Source: Mesorhizobium sp. L-8-3 (GTDB lineage: Bacteria > Pseudomonadota > Alphaproteobacteria > Rhizobiales > Rhizobiaceae). Taken from it: 64,000 bases of DNA. The position numbers and the translations under genes are program-made. The notes under the pieces are model-generated. The model searched no databases. It saw only the letters and a list, made by a program, of their open reading frames with translations, and was not told the DNA's origin. Of this stretch, positions 16,526-26,810 are shown in pieces; positions within the stretch are counted from its first letter, which is position 1, and the number at the start of each line of letters is the position of its first letter. The stretch spans positions 3,163,501 to 3,227,500 of the forward strand of contig NZ_AP023262.1 in the NCBI RefSeq assembly GCF_016756615.1, read 5' to 3'.

Positions 16526-18184
16526 ATGCCGATCGCCGATCTCGTTCTGACCAACGGCCGCTTCTACCGCATGGACCGCGACCGCAGCTGGGCGTCGGCC
16601 GTCGCGGTCAAGGGCGGCCGCATCGTTGCGGTCGGCGATGCCTCGACGGTCGAGCAATTGACCGGGCGTGAAACCAGGACGATCGATCTCGGCGGCAGGA
16701 TGGTCATGCCGGGGATCGTCGACGTCCATGCCCATCTCATGATGGGCGGGCAGGCCGAGCTGTTCGAACTGCGTTTTCCTTCGACCTCCCGTTTCGAGAC
16801 GCTGATCGACAAGGTTCGCGAAAGGGCGGCCGCGGCGCCTGAGGGCAGCTGGATCATCGGCGGCCAATGGGGCAGCGACCTACTGCCGAAGCTCAACACG
16901 GCCGAGGCGCTTGCCGCGCTCGATGCGGCGAGCGGCGGGCATCCCGTCATGCTGCGCGACGACACCTATCACAACCGCTGGGTCAATTCCGAAGGGCTGC
17001 GGCTGGCCGGCGTGACGGCCGCGACACCCGATCCCGAAAAGGGTTCGATCGGTCGCGACGCGGCGAGCGGCGCGCCGACCGGCATGATGATCGAGGCGGC
17101 CGCAGGCATCATCGAATGCACAATCGCGACATCGGGCCACTACACGGCCGAGATGGACCGCGCCGCCATGGCAAGATCGATCTCCACCCTCAATTCCTAC
17201 GGCGTGACGGCCTTCCTCGACGCCGCCGCGATGCAGCCGATCCTGGCGGCGCTCAAGGGCCTCGACGATCGCGGCGAACTCACCGCCTGGTCGGTCTCGG
17301 CCATGCCGGCGGTCGAGCCGTCCTTCATGTTCGGCATCGCCGGCGACGAACTGATCGCGCTCAGCGACCAGTATCGCGGCGCCCACGCCCGGCCTGATTT
17401 CGTGAAGATCTTCCTCGACGGCGTGCCGGGCGCCCGCACGGCGGCCTTCCACGAACCCTATACGCCCGACCCGGTGCTCGGTTGTTGTTTCCGCGGCTCG
17501 ACCATTGTCACCGTGCCCGATCTCATTCGCTGGGTCGGAAAATGCGAGAAGCTCGGGCTTGCCGTGAAGATCCACTGCGCCGGCGACGCGGCCGTCTCCC
17601 AGGCGCTCGACGCCATCGATGTCGTGCGCTCCTTCAACGGCCCGACCAAACTTATCCATCACATCGCACATGCCAGCTACATCGTGCCCGCCGACATACC
17701 GCGCTTCGCCGATCTCGGCGTCGCGGCCGATCTCTCGCCTTTTCTCTGGTATCCGACGAGCTTCCTCGAAGGTCACAAGCAGACGATGGGCGAGGAGAGG
17801 GCGCAGCGTTTCTGGCCGAACCGTGAGTTGATCGCCTCCGGCGCGCTGCTCGCGGGCGGCTCCGACTGGCCGGTGATGCCCAATCCCGACCCCTGGAACG
17901 GCATCGAGGGCCTGGTGACGCGCAGGAACCCCGGCGGCGAGTTTCCCGGCGTCGCGCTCTGGCCGGAACAGGCGATCGACGTCGCCACCGCACTCGAGAT
18001 CTTCACCATCAATTCGGCGCGCGCGGTCGGGCTCGGCGACACGGTCGGCTCGATCGAGATCGGCAAGTCGGCCGACCTGATCGTGCTTGACCGCAACGTT
18101 CTGGAAATCCCGGCCGACGAGATCGCCGACGTCAAGGTGCTGACCACCTTCTTCGAAGGCCGCGTGGTCTACGAGCGGAACTGA
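16526..18184 (+). CDS. Amidohydrolase-family protein, YtcJ-like
   Basis: A 552-aa metal-dependent hydrolase. VDVHAHLMMGG near residue 66 carries the HxH metal motif; later pieces are KIHCAGDAAVSQALDAID (His), IHHIAHASYI (His) and LLAGGSDWPVMPNPDPW (the conserved Asp). FTINSARAVGLGDTVGSIEIGKSADLIVLDRNV is the standard C-terminal composite-domain strand. YtcJ-like enzymes hydrolyse exocyclic amide or imine bonds; N-substituted formamide deformylase is a characterised relative. No signal peptide is present, so it is cytoplasmic. A CobW-type GTPase starts 4 bp downstream and may supply its metal. A gggagg ribosome site precedes the ATG. Confidence 0.88.
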   Translation: MPIADLVLTNGRFYRMDRDRSWASAVAVKGGRIVAVGDASTVEQLTGRETRTIDLGGRMVMPGIVDVHAHLMMGGQAELFELRFPSTSRFETLIDKVRERAAAAPEGSWIIGGQWGSDLLPKLNTAEALAALDAASGGHPVMLRDDTYHNRWVNSEGLRLAGVTAATPDPEKGSIGRDAASGAPTGMMIEAAAGIIECTIATSGHYTAEMDRAAMARSISTLNSYGVTAFLDAAAMQPILAALKGLDDRGELTAWSVSAMPAVEPSFMFGIAGDELIALSDQYRGAHARPDFVKIFLDGVPGARTAAFHEPYTPDPVLGCCFRGSTIVTVPDLIRWVGKCEKLGLAVKIHCAGDAAVSQALDAIDVVRSFNGPTKLIHHIAHASYIVPADIPRFADLGVAADLSPFLWYPTSFLEGHKQTMGEERAQRFWPNRELIASGALLAGGSDWPVMPNPDPWNGIEGLVTRRNPGGEFPGVALWPEQAIDVATALEIFTINSARAVGLGDTVGSIEIGKSADLIVLDRNVLEIPADEIADVKVLTTFFEGRVVYERN

Positions 18185-18188
18185 GGTC

Positions 18189-19271
<1,083 letters not shown>

Positions 19272-19289
19272 ACGACAATGAAGGGGAGA

Positions 19290-20480
19290 ATGACGATGAA
19301 CTATCAGAATCTGCTTCTTGCCGCGGCCCTGGGCGGCCTCGGACTTGCCTTCCAATCGGGCGCGGCGCTGGCGGCCGGACCGAGTTGCGCGGACGGGACG
19401 ATCAAGGTCGGCGCCGTGTCGACCGTCACCGGCCCCGCCGACTTCAGCGAGGTCCCAAAGGCGACGCAGGCCGCCTTCGACGCGGTCAACGCCGCCGGCG
19501 GCGTCAATGGCTGCAAGATCGACTACACCATCGCCGACGACAAGGCCGATCCGGCGGTCGCGGCCCAGGCCGCGCGCGACCTGATCGACAACAAGGAGGT
19601 GGTGGCGCTGGTCGGCTCGGCAAGCCTGCTCGACTGCGCCGTCAACGCCCAGACCTACAGCCGCAAGGACGTGCTCTCCGTGCAGGGCCTCGGCGTCGAC
19701 GCCGCCTGTTTCTCTACGCCAAATGTGGCGCCGGTGAATGTCGGGCCCTATACGCTCTCCACCGCGGTGTCCTATTTCGCCACCAACATCCTCAAGAGCC
19801 AGAAGCTCTGCGCCTTCTTCATCATCATCGGCGGCACCCACGAGGCCTACAAGAAGGGCATCGAGAACTGGGAGAAGATCACCGGCCAGAAGATCCATCT
19901 CCTCGACCTGACCCTGCCGTTCCAGGGTGACCTGACGCCCTATGTGATCAAGGCCCGCGACGAGGGCTGCGACGCCGTGCTGACCAACCAGGTCGAGCCG
20001 CAGGTCGTGCAGCTCATCAAGACGGTCGATGCGCAGAAGATAGAGGGCATCAACTGGCTGTTCCTGGCGCCGGGCTATACCGAGCAGGTGGCCAAGGCGC
20101 TCGCCGACAGCAAGCAGCCCATCTATGTCGGCACCGAATGGGAACCCTTCACCGAGAAAGGCTCGGCAGCCAATGCGCAATGGATCGCCGACATGGAGAA
20201 GGCCGGCCGGCCGCTGACCGCCTTCTCCCAGGGCGGTTATCTCGCCGCGCAGGTGTTCCTCGACGTGCTGAAGGGCATCGATGGCGAGGTGACCCGCGAA
20301 AGCGTGAACAAGGCCCTGCTCGAAATGAAGCCGATCAGCAATCCGCTCGCCGGCAGTCCTTACGTTTTCGGCGAGGCGAAAGCCCATTCTCCGATGCAGG
20401 CGACCAAGGTGATGAAGCTCGACGGCGGCACCTGGAAGGTGGAGACGCCGGACTGGGTGGCGCTGCCGGCAGTGCAGTAA
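19290..20480 (+). CDS. Branched-chain amino acid-type ABC transporter substrate-binding protein
   Basis: About 396 aa. The start is set at 19290, because an aaggggag ribosome site sits just upstream and inside the longer reading from 19278. A signal peptide (LAAALGGLGLAFQSGAALA) is followed by the type I periplasmic-binding fold of LivK-like proteins: IKVGAVSTVTGPADFSEVPKATQAAFDAVNAAGGVNG, CKIDYTIADDKADPAVAAQAARDLIDNKEVVALVGSAS. The family takes up amino acids but also urea, amides and aromatic acids. Placement after an amidohydrolase and CobW suggests the ligand may be the amidohydrolase substrate. A large palindromic repeat separates it from the permease genes. Confidence 0.88.
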   Translation: MTMNYQNLLLAAALGGLGLAFQSGAALAAGPSCADGTIKVGAVSTVTGPADFSEVPKATQAAFDAVNAAGGVNGCKIDYTIADDKADPAVAAQAARDLIDNKEVVALVGSASLLDCAVNAQTYSRKDVLSVQGLGVDAACFSTPNVAPVNVGPYTLSTAVSYFATNILKSQKLCAFFIIIGGTHEAYKKGIENWEKITGQKIHLLDLTLPFQGDLTPYVIKARDEGCDAVLTNQVEPQVVQLIKTVDAQKIEGINWLFLAPGYTEQVAKALADSKQPIYVGTEWEPFTEKGSAANAQWIADMEKAGRPLTAFSQGGYLAAQVFLDVLKGIDGEVTRESVNKALLEMKPISNPLAGSPYVFGEAKAHSPMQATKVMKLDGGTWKVETPDWVALPAVQ

Positions 20481-20513
20481 GACGGGGGGTGTCCACGAAG
20501 ACGTGCATGCAGC

Positions 20514-20710
20514 GTGGAAGTACCCCTCATCCGACCGCGCTTCGCGCGGCCACCTTCTCCCACAAGGGGAGAAGGCCGGAGCCTGGTTGCAACGGCTCTG
20601 CAAATCACCAAGGTCGACGCTTGGCTGAAGCGTTGCTGCAGCGCATTCCCTTCTCCCCTTGTGGGAGAAGGTGGCCGCGCGAAGCGCGGTCGGATGAGGG
20701 GTACTTCCAC
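20514..20710. repeat. RIME-like palindromic element with perfect 62-bp arms
   Basis: The arms at 20514-20575 and 20649-20710 are exact reverse complements, starting GTGGAAGTACCCCTCATCC and ending with the inner CCTTCTCCCACAAGGGGAGA motif; the loop is about 73 bp. The composition matches the rhizobial intergenic mosaic element type. It lies between the binding-protein gene and LivH inside an otherwise continuous operon, so in RNA it would form a very stable hairpin. Confidence 0.93.
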
Positions 20711-20761
20711 AAGCGGTGCGGGCGACCACCCTCTCCAAAGCAATCAGCGACAGGAGCATCA

Positions 20762-21628
20762 ATGAACCTCTTGACTTCAGCGGTGGCGGGACTGACGGCG
20801 GGGGGCGCCTATGCGCTGCTCGGCGTCTGCGCCATCTTCACCTACCGGCTGGTCGCCGTCGTCAACTTCACCGGCGCGGCGATCGGCGCTTCGGGTGCCT
20901 TCGTGCTCGTCGTGCTCACCGAAGCGGGCTTTCCGCTGTGGCCGGCGGTGCTCGCCGGTCTTGTCGTCGGCACGCTGGTCGGCATGGCCGTCGGCTTCAT
21001 CATGACCACCTGGTTCGCCGAGGCCAACGCCTCCACCAAGGCGGCGGTGACGGTGGCGCTGCTGGTCGGCATGATCGCGATCGGGCTGCGCCTCATCGGC
21101 GGACAGCATCCGCGGCCCTTTCCGGAGCTCTTTCCGGGTTCGGCCTTCCGGCTCGCCGGCGTCGAGGTCACGATCGCTTCGGTGCTGACCATCGGGCTCG
21201 CCGTGGCCTTCACGCTGCTCGCCGACCGCTTCCTCAACCACACCCGCACGGGGCTGCATCTGCGCGCGCTGTCGGAGCGGCCGATGGCGGCCGAACTGAT
21301 CGGCGTGCGGGTGAAATTCCTGTCGATCCTGGTCTGGGCGGTGACCGGCACGTTCACCACCTTCGCGCTGATGATCATCGCGCCGCAGCGCTCGCCGAAT
21401 TTCCTGGCGCTCAGCCTGCTGGTCGTGCCGGCGCTCGCCGCCGCCCTGATCGGCCTCTTCCGCAGCTTCTGGCTGGCGCTGGCGGGCGGCATCCTGATCG
21501 GCGTGATCGAAGGCATGACCAGCACCTTCGAAGGGCTCAGCCAATATCGCAGTGCAGTGCCTTTCCTGGTCATCCTGGCCGTTCTCCTGTGGTCGCAGCG
21601 GGAGGCCCGTTGGGATGAAGCGCGCTAG
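20762..21628 (+). CDS. Branched-chain amino acid-type ABC permease, LivH-like
   Basis: A 288-aa inner-membrane permease starting at the ATG after caggagcatca; the longer open frame upstream only reads through the repeat. It begins NLLTSAVAGLTAGGAYALLGVCAIFTYRLVAVVNFTGAAIGASGAFV, the standard LivH opening, and has about eight hydrophobic segments. The coupling loop THTRTGLHLRALSERPMAAELIGV is in the usual place. Its 3' end overlaps the fused permease/ATPase gene by 14 bases. Confidence 0.88.
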   Translation: MNLLTSAVAGLTAGGAYALLGVCAIFTYRLVAVVNFTGAAIGASGAFVLVVLTEAGFPLWPAVLAGLVVGTLVGMAVGFIMTTWFAEANASTKAAVTVALLVGMIAIGLRLIGGQHPRPFPELFPGSAFRLAGVEVTIASVLTIGLAVAFTLLADRFLNHTRTGLHLRALSERPMAAELIGVRVKFLSILVWAVTGTFTTFALMIIAPQRSPNFLALSLLVVPALAAALIGLFRSFWLALAGGILIGVIEGMTSTFEGLSQYRSAVPFLVILAVLLWSQREARWDEAR

Positions 21629-23327
21629 CATCCGCAGTTCCTTGATCGTCATCGCCGCGGCGATCGTTGCGGCGCTGGTGGTGGTCGGGCTCCTGTCCTC
21701 CTATTGGGTCTTTCTTCTCACGTCGGTGCTGATCACGGCGGTGGCGCTGCAGAGCCTCGGCCTCGTCGCCGGCCGAACGGGCATGATCGCGCTCTGCCAG
21801 ATGTCCTTCGCCGGCGTCGGCGCCTGGACGGTCGGCTATCTCAATGTCGCCGAGGCGCCGGGCGGCCTGCCGATGTGGATCCTGGCCGGCGGACTGGCGG
21901 CGGTGCCGCTCGGCGTCGCCATCGGCCTGCCGGCGCTCAGGCTGCGCGGCATCAACCTTGCCATCGTCACGCTCTCCTTCGCCACGGCCTTCGACACATT
22001 CCTCGCCACGGTGACCTTTCCCGGCCAGACGGCGTTCCTGTCGGTTCCCCGGCCGGAATGGTTCGACAGCGACGAGGGCTATTTCGTCTTCGCGCTTTTC
22101 TTCCATGTCGCGATCGCCGTCGCGCTCGAGTTCCTCACCCGTTCGCGGCTCGGCGCCTCATGGCTCGCCGTGCGCCATTCGGAGCGTGCGGCCGCCGCGC
22201 ATGGGGTGAGCATCGCCGCGGCCAAGCTTTCCGCCTTCGCCATCAGTGCCTTCATCGCCGGGATTTCCGGCGGGCTGCTGGCCGGCTATCTCGGCACGCT
22301 CGTCTCGGACAATTTCAGCATGATGCAGTCGCTGGTGCTGTTCGCCGTGGCCGTCATGGCCGGCGCGCATTTCGCCGAAGGCGCCGTCATCGGCGGCGTT
22401 CTGGTGACGATGTTCCCCGAACTCCTGCGCCGGCTCGACCTTCCCCAGGACCTGGGCAATGTGCTCTTCGCCATCGGCGCTACCCAGGCGCTGTCCACCG
22501 GCGAGACCATGAGCGAGACCTTCCGGCGCCTGTTCCGCAGGCTCTTCCCCGCAAGGCCGGTCAGGCCGGCGCGCGGACCGGCATCGGATCTGCCGGTATC
22601 CGTGGCGCGGCCGGCCGGCCCGGCGCTGGTGATCGAAGGCCTCACCGTGCGTTATGGCAGCGTGGTCGCGCTCGACGCGGTCGACCTGACGGTGCCAGCC
22701 GGCACGGTCGCCGGACTGATCGGCCCGAACGGCGCCGGCAAATCGACCTTCATCGATGCGGTGACCGGTTTTCTTGCCTCCTATGACGGCAGCGTGCGCC
22801 TCGAGGGCAGGGCGCTCGAGGGCGTGCCGGCCCATCAGCGCGCCCGCGCCGGCGTGCGGCGGAGCTGGCAGACCAACCGCATCGCGCCGGAACTCACCGT
22901 CGGCGGCTATCTGAACCTTGCCGCGAAGGGTCTTTCCGATGCCGAGATGAAAGCGGTGCTCGACTGGCTCGACTGCCCGCATCCCGATGTCGCGGTCGCG
23001 TCGGTCGATGCCGGCACGCGGCGCCTGCTCGATGTCGCAGGCGTCGTCGCCTCGCGCCCGGCCGTGGCGCTGCTCGACGAGCCGGCCGCCGGGCAGTCGC
23101 ATGAGGAGACGCTGCGTCTCGGAAAACGCATCGCCGAGATCCCCCGCCTGTTCGGCACGGCCGTGCTCCTGGTCGAGCATGACATGGACCTCGTCCGCTC
23201 GGCCTGCTCGGAAGTGACCGTGCTCGACTTCGGCCGGGTCATCGCCTCCGGTCCGCCGGCCAAGGTGCTGGAGCAGGGCACTGTGAAAAAGGCCTATCTC
23301 GGCATCGAGGAGGAGGTTGCCGCATGA
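21615..23327 (+). CDS. Fused branched-chain amino acid-type ABC permease/ATPase (LivM-LivG)
   Basis: A 570-aa single polypeptide. Residues 1 to about 310 are LivM-like, with multiple membrane helices and the loop SRLGASWLAVRHSERAAAAHGVSIAAAKLSAFAISAF. After a linker (RPARGPASDLPVSVARPAGP) residues about 335-570 are LivG-like: Walker A GPNGAGKST, Walker B VALLDEPAAGQ and H-loop VEHDMDLV. The expected ABC signature (in LivG about LPYGxQR) reads VASVDAGTRRLLDVAGVV, a clear departure from LSGGQ-type sequences. Fusions of LivM and LivG are known in Rhizobiales. LivF, starting four bases inside its stop, carries a normal signature and may compensate. Confidence 0.88.
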   Translation: MKRASIRSSLIVIAAAIVAALVVVGLLSSYWVFLLTSVLITAVALQSLGLVAGRTGMIALCQMSFAGVGAWTVGYLNVAEAPGGLPMWILAGGLAAVPLGVAIGLPALRLRGINLAIVTLSFATAFDTFLATVTFPGQTAFLSVPRPEWFDSDEGYFVFALFFHVAIAVALEFLTRSRLGASWLAVRHSERAAAAHGVSIAAAKLSAFAISAFIAGISGGLLAGYLGTLVSDNFSMMQSLVLFAVAVMAGAHFAEGAVIGGVLVTMFPELLRRLDLPQDLGNVLFAIGATQALSTGETMSETFRRLFRRLFPARPVRPARGPASDLPVSVARPAGPALVIEGLTVRYGSVVALDAVDLTVPAGTVAGLIGPNGAGKSTFIDAVTGFLASYDGSVRLEGRALEGVPAHQRARAGVRRSWQTNRIAPELTVGGYLNLAAKGLSDAEMKAVLDWLDCPHPDVAVASVDAGTRRLLDVAGVVASRPAVALLDEPAAGQSHEETLRLGKRIAEIPRLFGTAVLLVEHDMDLVRSACSEVTVLDFGRVIASGPPAKVLEQGTVKKAYLGIEEEVAA

Positions 23328-24025
23328 GCGAGCTCGTCGTCTCCTCGCTTTCGGTGAGCCGCGCGGACCTGCCCGTCGTCGCCGAGGTCGATCTCGTCGC
23401 CGAGAGCGGCGGCATCAGCGTGCTGCTCGGCGCCAACGGGGCCGGCAAGACCACGCTGCTCGAAGGCCTGTCGGGCATCATCCCGGCCAATGGCGGGACG
23501 ATCACGCTCGACGGCCAGGAAATCCAGAAGACGCGGCCCGGCGTGCGCTCGCGCGCCGGGCTCGCTCATGTCGAACAGGGACGCACCGTCTTCCGCCAAC
23601 TGACCACCGAGGAAAACCTGGCCGTCGGCCTGCGCGCCGACGCCAGGCTCGACGAAGCCTATGCGCTGTTCCCGGAGCTGGTGCAGCGGCGGGCGGTACG
23701 AGCCGGGCTGCTCTCCGGCGGCGAGCAGCAGATGCTGGTGATCGCGCGCGCCTTGCTCACGCGGCCGAAGGTGCTTCTGATCGACGAGATGTCGGCGGGC
23801 CTGGCGCCCGTCATCGTCAGCAGGCTGATGGCGGCGGTGCGCAAGCTCGCCGACGACGGGCTGGCGGTGCTGCTGGTCGAGCAGTTCGCCGCACTCGCGC
23901 TCGCGGTCGGCGACCGCGCCTATGTCATGCGGCGCGGCCGCATGGTCTATTCCGGCGCCTGCGCCGCGTTGCGCAAGGCACCCGACGAACTGCACCGGCT
24001 TTATCTGGGTGCGGCCGAGGGGTGA
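23324..24025 (+). CDS. Branched-chain amino acid-type ABC ATP-binding protein, LivF-like
   Basis: A 233-aa ATPase with Walker A GANGAGKTT, a Q-loop-like LAHVEQGRTVFRQLTTEENL, signature LLSGGEQQML, Walker B VLLIDEMSAGLAP and an H-loop variant LLVEQFAALA, where Gln-Phe replaces His. LivF proteins usually have EQ at this place, so this is normal for the family. It overlaps the fused LivMG gene by four bases and ends the operon. Confidence 0.9.
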   Translation: MSELVVSSLSVSRADLPVVAEVDLVAESGGISVLLGANGAGKTTLLEGLSGIIPANGGTITLDGQEIQKTRPGVRSRAGLAHVEQGRTVFRQLTTEENLAVGLRADARLDEAYALFPELVQRRAVRAGLLSGGEQQMLVIARALLTRPKVLLIDEMSAGLAPVIVSRLMAAVRKLADDGLAVLLVEQFAALALAVGDRAYVMRRGRMVYSGACAALRKAPDELHRLYLGAAEG

Positions 24026-24721
24026 CGGGTGCGGCGCTTTTCTGTGCGATGTGTTGCAGCTGCTGGTTGATACGGCTGCGGAACAGGCGGCACGCGTGAT
24101 CATGCCGTCGTCCTGTAAAGTACTGGAAGTTTACAGGATGGGGCCTGTTGGGGGCATGGCTGTGAAATACAACTTTCAATAGTATTTTTGCCAAGGCGTC
24201 GAGGTTGCGCGGCCGACCCCTCATCCGACCGCGCGGAGCCTGTCCTCAGGCTTGCCGGAGGCAAGACCCGTGGGCGCGGCCACCACCCGGGGTGGAGCCA
24301 CGGGTCTCCACCCGTCCTTCGGACCCCACAAGGGGAGAAGGGAACGCCAGCAGCAAGGTCTCGGCCAACCGTCGACGTTCCTAATTTGCAGAGCCGGCCA
24401 CGCTTGGCTCCAGCCTTCTCCCCTTGTGGGAGAAGGTGGCCTCGCCCGCGAGGGCGAGGTCGGATGAGGGGTTCTTCAGGCAGGACGCAGACAAATCGCG
24501 CGCCAATTGTTTCGATTGGCGATCATGCATCGTGACCGCAGCCGCAGTTCTGCGACGGTGAAACTGGGCGTCAGAAAAACCTCCGATGCAGCTCAAGTCA
24601 ATGGAAATCGGGGTGGGTCTGCAAGAAGTGATCGCGCCGGTTGCGGAGCATTTGCTCTGGCTCTTTTGTCCTGACCCGAGACCGCCGAGCGCTCTTGCGG
24701 GAATTGCTCGGGCGGTGGCTT
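24026..24721. other. Gene-free interval after the liv-type operon, with a hairpin and a RIME-like repeat
   Basis: No credible gene is seen. A hairpin with CCTGTAAA (24112-24119) and TTTACAGG (24130-24137) has a 10-base loop and no T tract. A RIME-like element is listed separately. The remaining sequence up to the HD-protein gene shows nothing I can name. Confidence 0.6.
24217..24478. repeat. RIME-like palindromic element, imperfect
   Basis: The outer arms ACCCCTCATCCGACC (near 24217) and GGTCGGATGAGGGGT (near 24457-24472) and the inner CACAAGGGGAGAAGG / CCTTCTCCCCTTGTG motif match the perfect element at 20514-20710. The left arm is interrupted by about 80 bp that contains its own small inverted repeats (GGAGCCACGGGTCTCC-like), so it is a mosaic. 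Confidence 0.85.
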
Positions 24722-25429
24722 TCAATCGGCCAATGCGAGATCTTCCGGCATGGCGATCTCCTCGCCGAATTCCTCGACGAAGGCCCTCATCAGCGCGGTC
24801 CGCTGCCGGCCGATCTCCTGGCCCGTGGGCGTGACGAGGCCGGCGGAAAGCAGGAAGAGCTTGGTCTCGAAATGGTCGAGCGCGAAGCGCCGGTCGTCAA
24901 GAGGCCGGCGTTCGGCCATGGGATCGTCGGGATCGTAGAGCTGCGTGCCGAGCCGGCCGGCGATGTAGAAGACCCGTGCGATGCCGAGTGCGCCCAACGC
25001 GTCGAGCCGGTCCGCGTCGCGCAGTATCGCGGCCTCCGTGCTGCGCGGCGCGATGCCGGCGGAGAAGCTGTGCGCCTCGATCGCATGGGCGACCGCCTCG
25101 ATGCGCGCCGGCTGCCAGCCGATGCCGTCGAGCAGGCGACGCGCCACGTCGGCCGAGAGGCGCGAGGCCATGGCGCGCTGCGGGGAGTTCTTCTCGACGG
25201 CAACGCAGTCGTGGAACAGCGTCGCGACAACGAGCACTTCCATGTCGGCTGCCGGCTCGCCCCGGGCGATGCGGCGGACGAGCTGCCAGACGCGCATCAG
25301 GTGCGACCGGTCGTGCGAGCCGTCGCCCTCCGCGATGCTTCCGTCCCAGCGGCCGAGCAGCGTTGCGGCGAGGCTCTCGTAGGGTGCGAACAGGCGCGCG
25401 AGGTCTTCCGTTTGCGAACGGCCCGTCAT
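24722..25429 (-). CDS. HD-domain phosphohydrolase-like protein
   Basis: A 235-aa protein from the ATG at 25429; a GTG at 25489 would give 255 aa. The HD superfamily metal ligands are visible: DGSHDRSHLMRVWQLVRRIA (His), VVATLFHDCVAVE (the HD pair), AHAIEAHSF (His) and AAILRDADRLDALGALGIARVFYIAG (Asp). It resembles the small uncharacterised YedJ-like HD proteins of COG1418. These are expected to hydrolyse phosphate esters of nucleotides or similar compounds, but the substrate is unknown. It stands alone on the minus strand. Confidence 0.85.
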   Translation of the reverse strand: MTGRSQTEDLARLFAPYESLAATLLGRWDGSIAEGDGSHDRSHLMRVWQLVRRIARGEPAADMEVLVVATLFHDCVAVEKNSPQRAMASRLSADVARRLLDGIGWQPARIEAVAHAIEAHSFSAGIAPRSTEAAILRDADRLDALGALGIARVFYIAGRLGTQLYDPDDPMAERRPLDDRRFALDHFETKLFLLSAGLVTPTGQEIGRQRTALMRAFVEEFGEEIAMPEDLALAD

Positions 25430-25900
25430 GCCTGCTTTTGCTCCTGCCTGCCCGTTTTCCACCACGAAGCTCCTGTCCGTTGTAACCACCCGCCTGGGCG
25501 GTCGGTATGTTCAATGACGCGCGGATCCCTGCTCCAGACGTCCCGCGTGACGTGCAACGCATATAGCCGCGTTTCCGGCTGTCGAAATGCCCGACATGCG
25601 GGTTGTCGGCAAGCGCGTCGTGCATGCGAGCGGCTCCGGCCAGGCAGCGTCGGCGAGGATCGGTCTCTAAGTCATAATGTCTGTCATGAGAAGGTTTTAC
25701 GAGTTAAGCGAAAAATTTTCCTGATTGATTCTTGTGTAGAAAATGCTATGGTTTAGAACTTGTCGCCGATGATGTGGGATACCGGCGAGCTTTACTGATA
25801 ATTCCTAGTAACCAGAAGCGCCGGACCACGATTGGTGGGTGCGTTTTTCGCTCGTGGCTCGTGCGGGACTTTGACGATCCGGTCAATTGAGGAGCCTGAA
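25430..25900. other. Intergenic interval, mostly featureless, AT-rich near 25670-25760
   Basis: No gene is supported. The AT-rich patch differs from the surrounding GC-rich sequence and holds a possible promoter for the WD40 gene, listed separately. Confidence 0.5.
25725..25752 (+). promoter_or_regulatory. Candidate sigma-70-type promoter for the WD40 gene
   Basis: TTGATT (25725-25730) and TATGGT (25747-25752) are spaced 16 bp apart inside the only AT-rich patch of this interval, about 150 bp before the WD40 start codon. Two hexamers of moderate quality, so tentative. Confidence 0.3.
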
Positions 25901-26809
25901 ATGGAGCGGTTGGTCCAGGAGTATAGAGCAGGATCGGAGCCGGTGAGCTCGATCTCGGTTTCAAGCAACGGTCAGCGATTCGCGTCTGCAACGCGGAGGG
26001 CGGCCGACGGGATAAGGTTCTGGAACGTGCAGTCCGGCGGGCTTTTGCATACGTTTCCCACGGTCGACGACCAGGACGAAGTCCGAGGCGTAGCGCTGTC
26101 TCCCGAGGGGTTCTTCCTTGCTGCGGCGACCCACCGCCACAGCGTCGTCCTGTGGGATATCGAGGCGCAGCAACGGATCGGTGCGGTCGAAACGCAGGCT
26201 CCTTCCGGCGGCATCGGCGTCGCCTTTCCCCGCGACGGAACCTTCATCCTTTGCGCTCACGGCCGGCTCTATTCGCGCTTCGACACGGCGCTCGTGCCGA
26301 AGGGGAATCACGACAATCTGCAGAGCGGCCAGCTTTTCTCTCCATCGCTGGCGCCGGGCGGGCGCTTCGTGGCGTCGGTCCACGAGCCCGGCCGACCGAA
26401 CATCATCGTCTACGACCTTCTCAACGACAGGCCTTCGCTGAAGACGGACCCGAACGGGTCCTTCAACGCCGTTGCGATGGGCCCCGATGGCGGCGTGCTT
26501 CTGGCAGGAGACATACACGGCAAGCTGGAGACCCTGAACGCCGGGACCGGCGAGTCGATCCGCAGGTTCGATACACCGGGGCATTCGCGCAACGTGACGA
26601 GCGTCGCCTTCTCGCCCGACGGCAGCCGGGCGCTGTCGGGAAGCGAGGACTTCTCAGCGAAGCTGTGGGAGGTGAACACCGGCAAGGAGATCCAGACACT
26701 CAATCATGGCGCCGGATTCGTCACCTGCGTCGCCTTTCTGCCCAACGGGAAATTCGCGCTCACCGGCGGCAATGACGGCAAGGTAAAACTCTGGGAACTC
26801 GTGCCCTAG
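25901..26809 (+). CDS. WD40-repeat protein
   Basis: A 302-aa protein starting at the ATG after a gaggag ribosome site. Several WD40 blades are visible: SISVSSNGQRFASATRRAADGIRFWNVQSGGLLHTF, GVALSPEGFFLAAATHRHSVVLWDIEAQQRIG, VAFSPDGSRALSGSEDFSAKLWEVNTGKEIQTL and VAFLPNGKFALTGGNDGKVKLWEL. About seven blades fit the length, enough for one closed propeller. There is no signal peptide and no enzymatic domain, so it is probably a cytoplasmic scaffold or interaction protein. Its neighbours give no clear partner. Confidence 0.87.
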   Translation: MERLVQEYRAGSEPVSSISVSSNGQRFASATRRAADGIRFWNVQSGGLLHTFPTVDDQDEVRGVALSPEGFFLAAATHRHSVVLWDIEAQQRIGAVETQAPSGGIGVAFPRDGTFILCAHGRLYSRFDTALVPKGNHDNLQSGQLFSPSLAPGGRFVASVHEPGRPNIIVYDLLNDRPSLKTDPNGSFNAVAMGPDGGVLLAGDIHGKLETLNAGTGESIRRFDTPGHSRNVTSVAFSPDGSRALSGSEDFSAKLWEVNTGKEIQTLNHGAGFVTCVAFLPNGKFALTGGNDGKVKLWELVP

Positions 26810-26810
26810 A

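Noticed and set aside
24112..24137. Rho-independent terminator of the liv-type operon
   Set aside because: The hairpin is clear, but no T run follows and the stem is AT-rich, so I only mention it as a hairpin.
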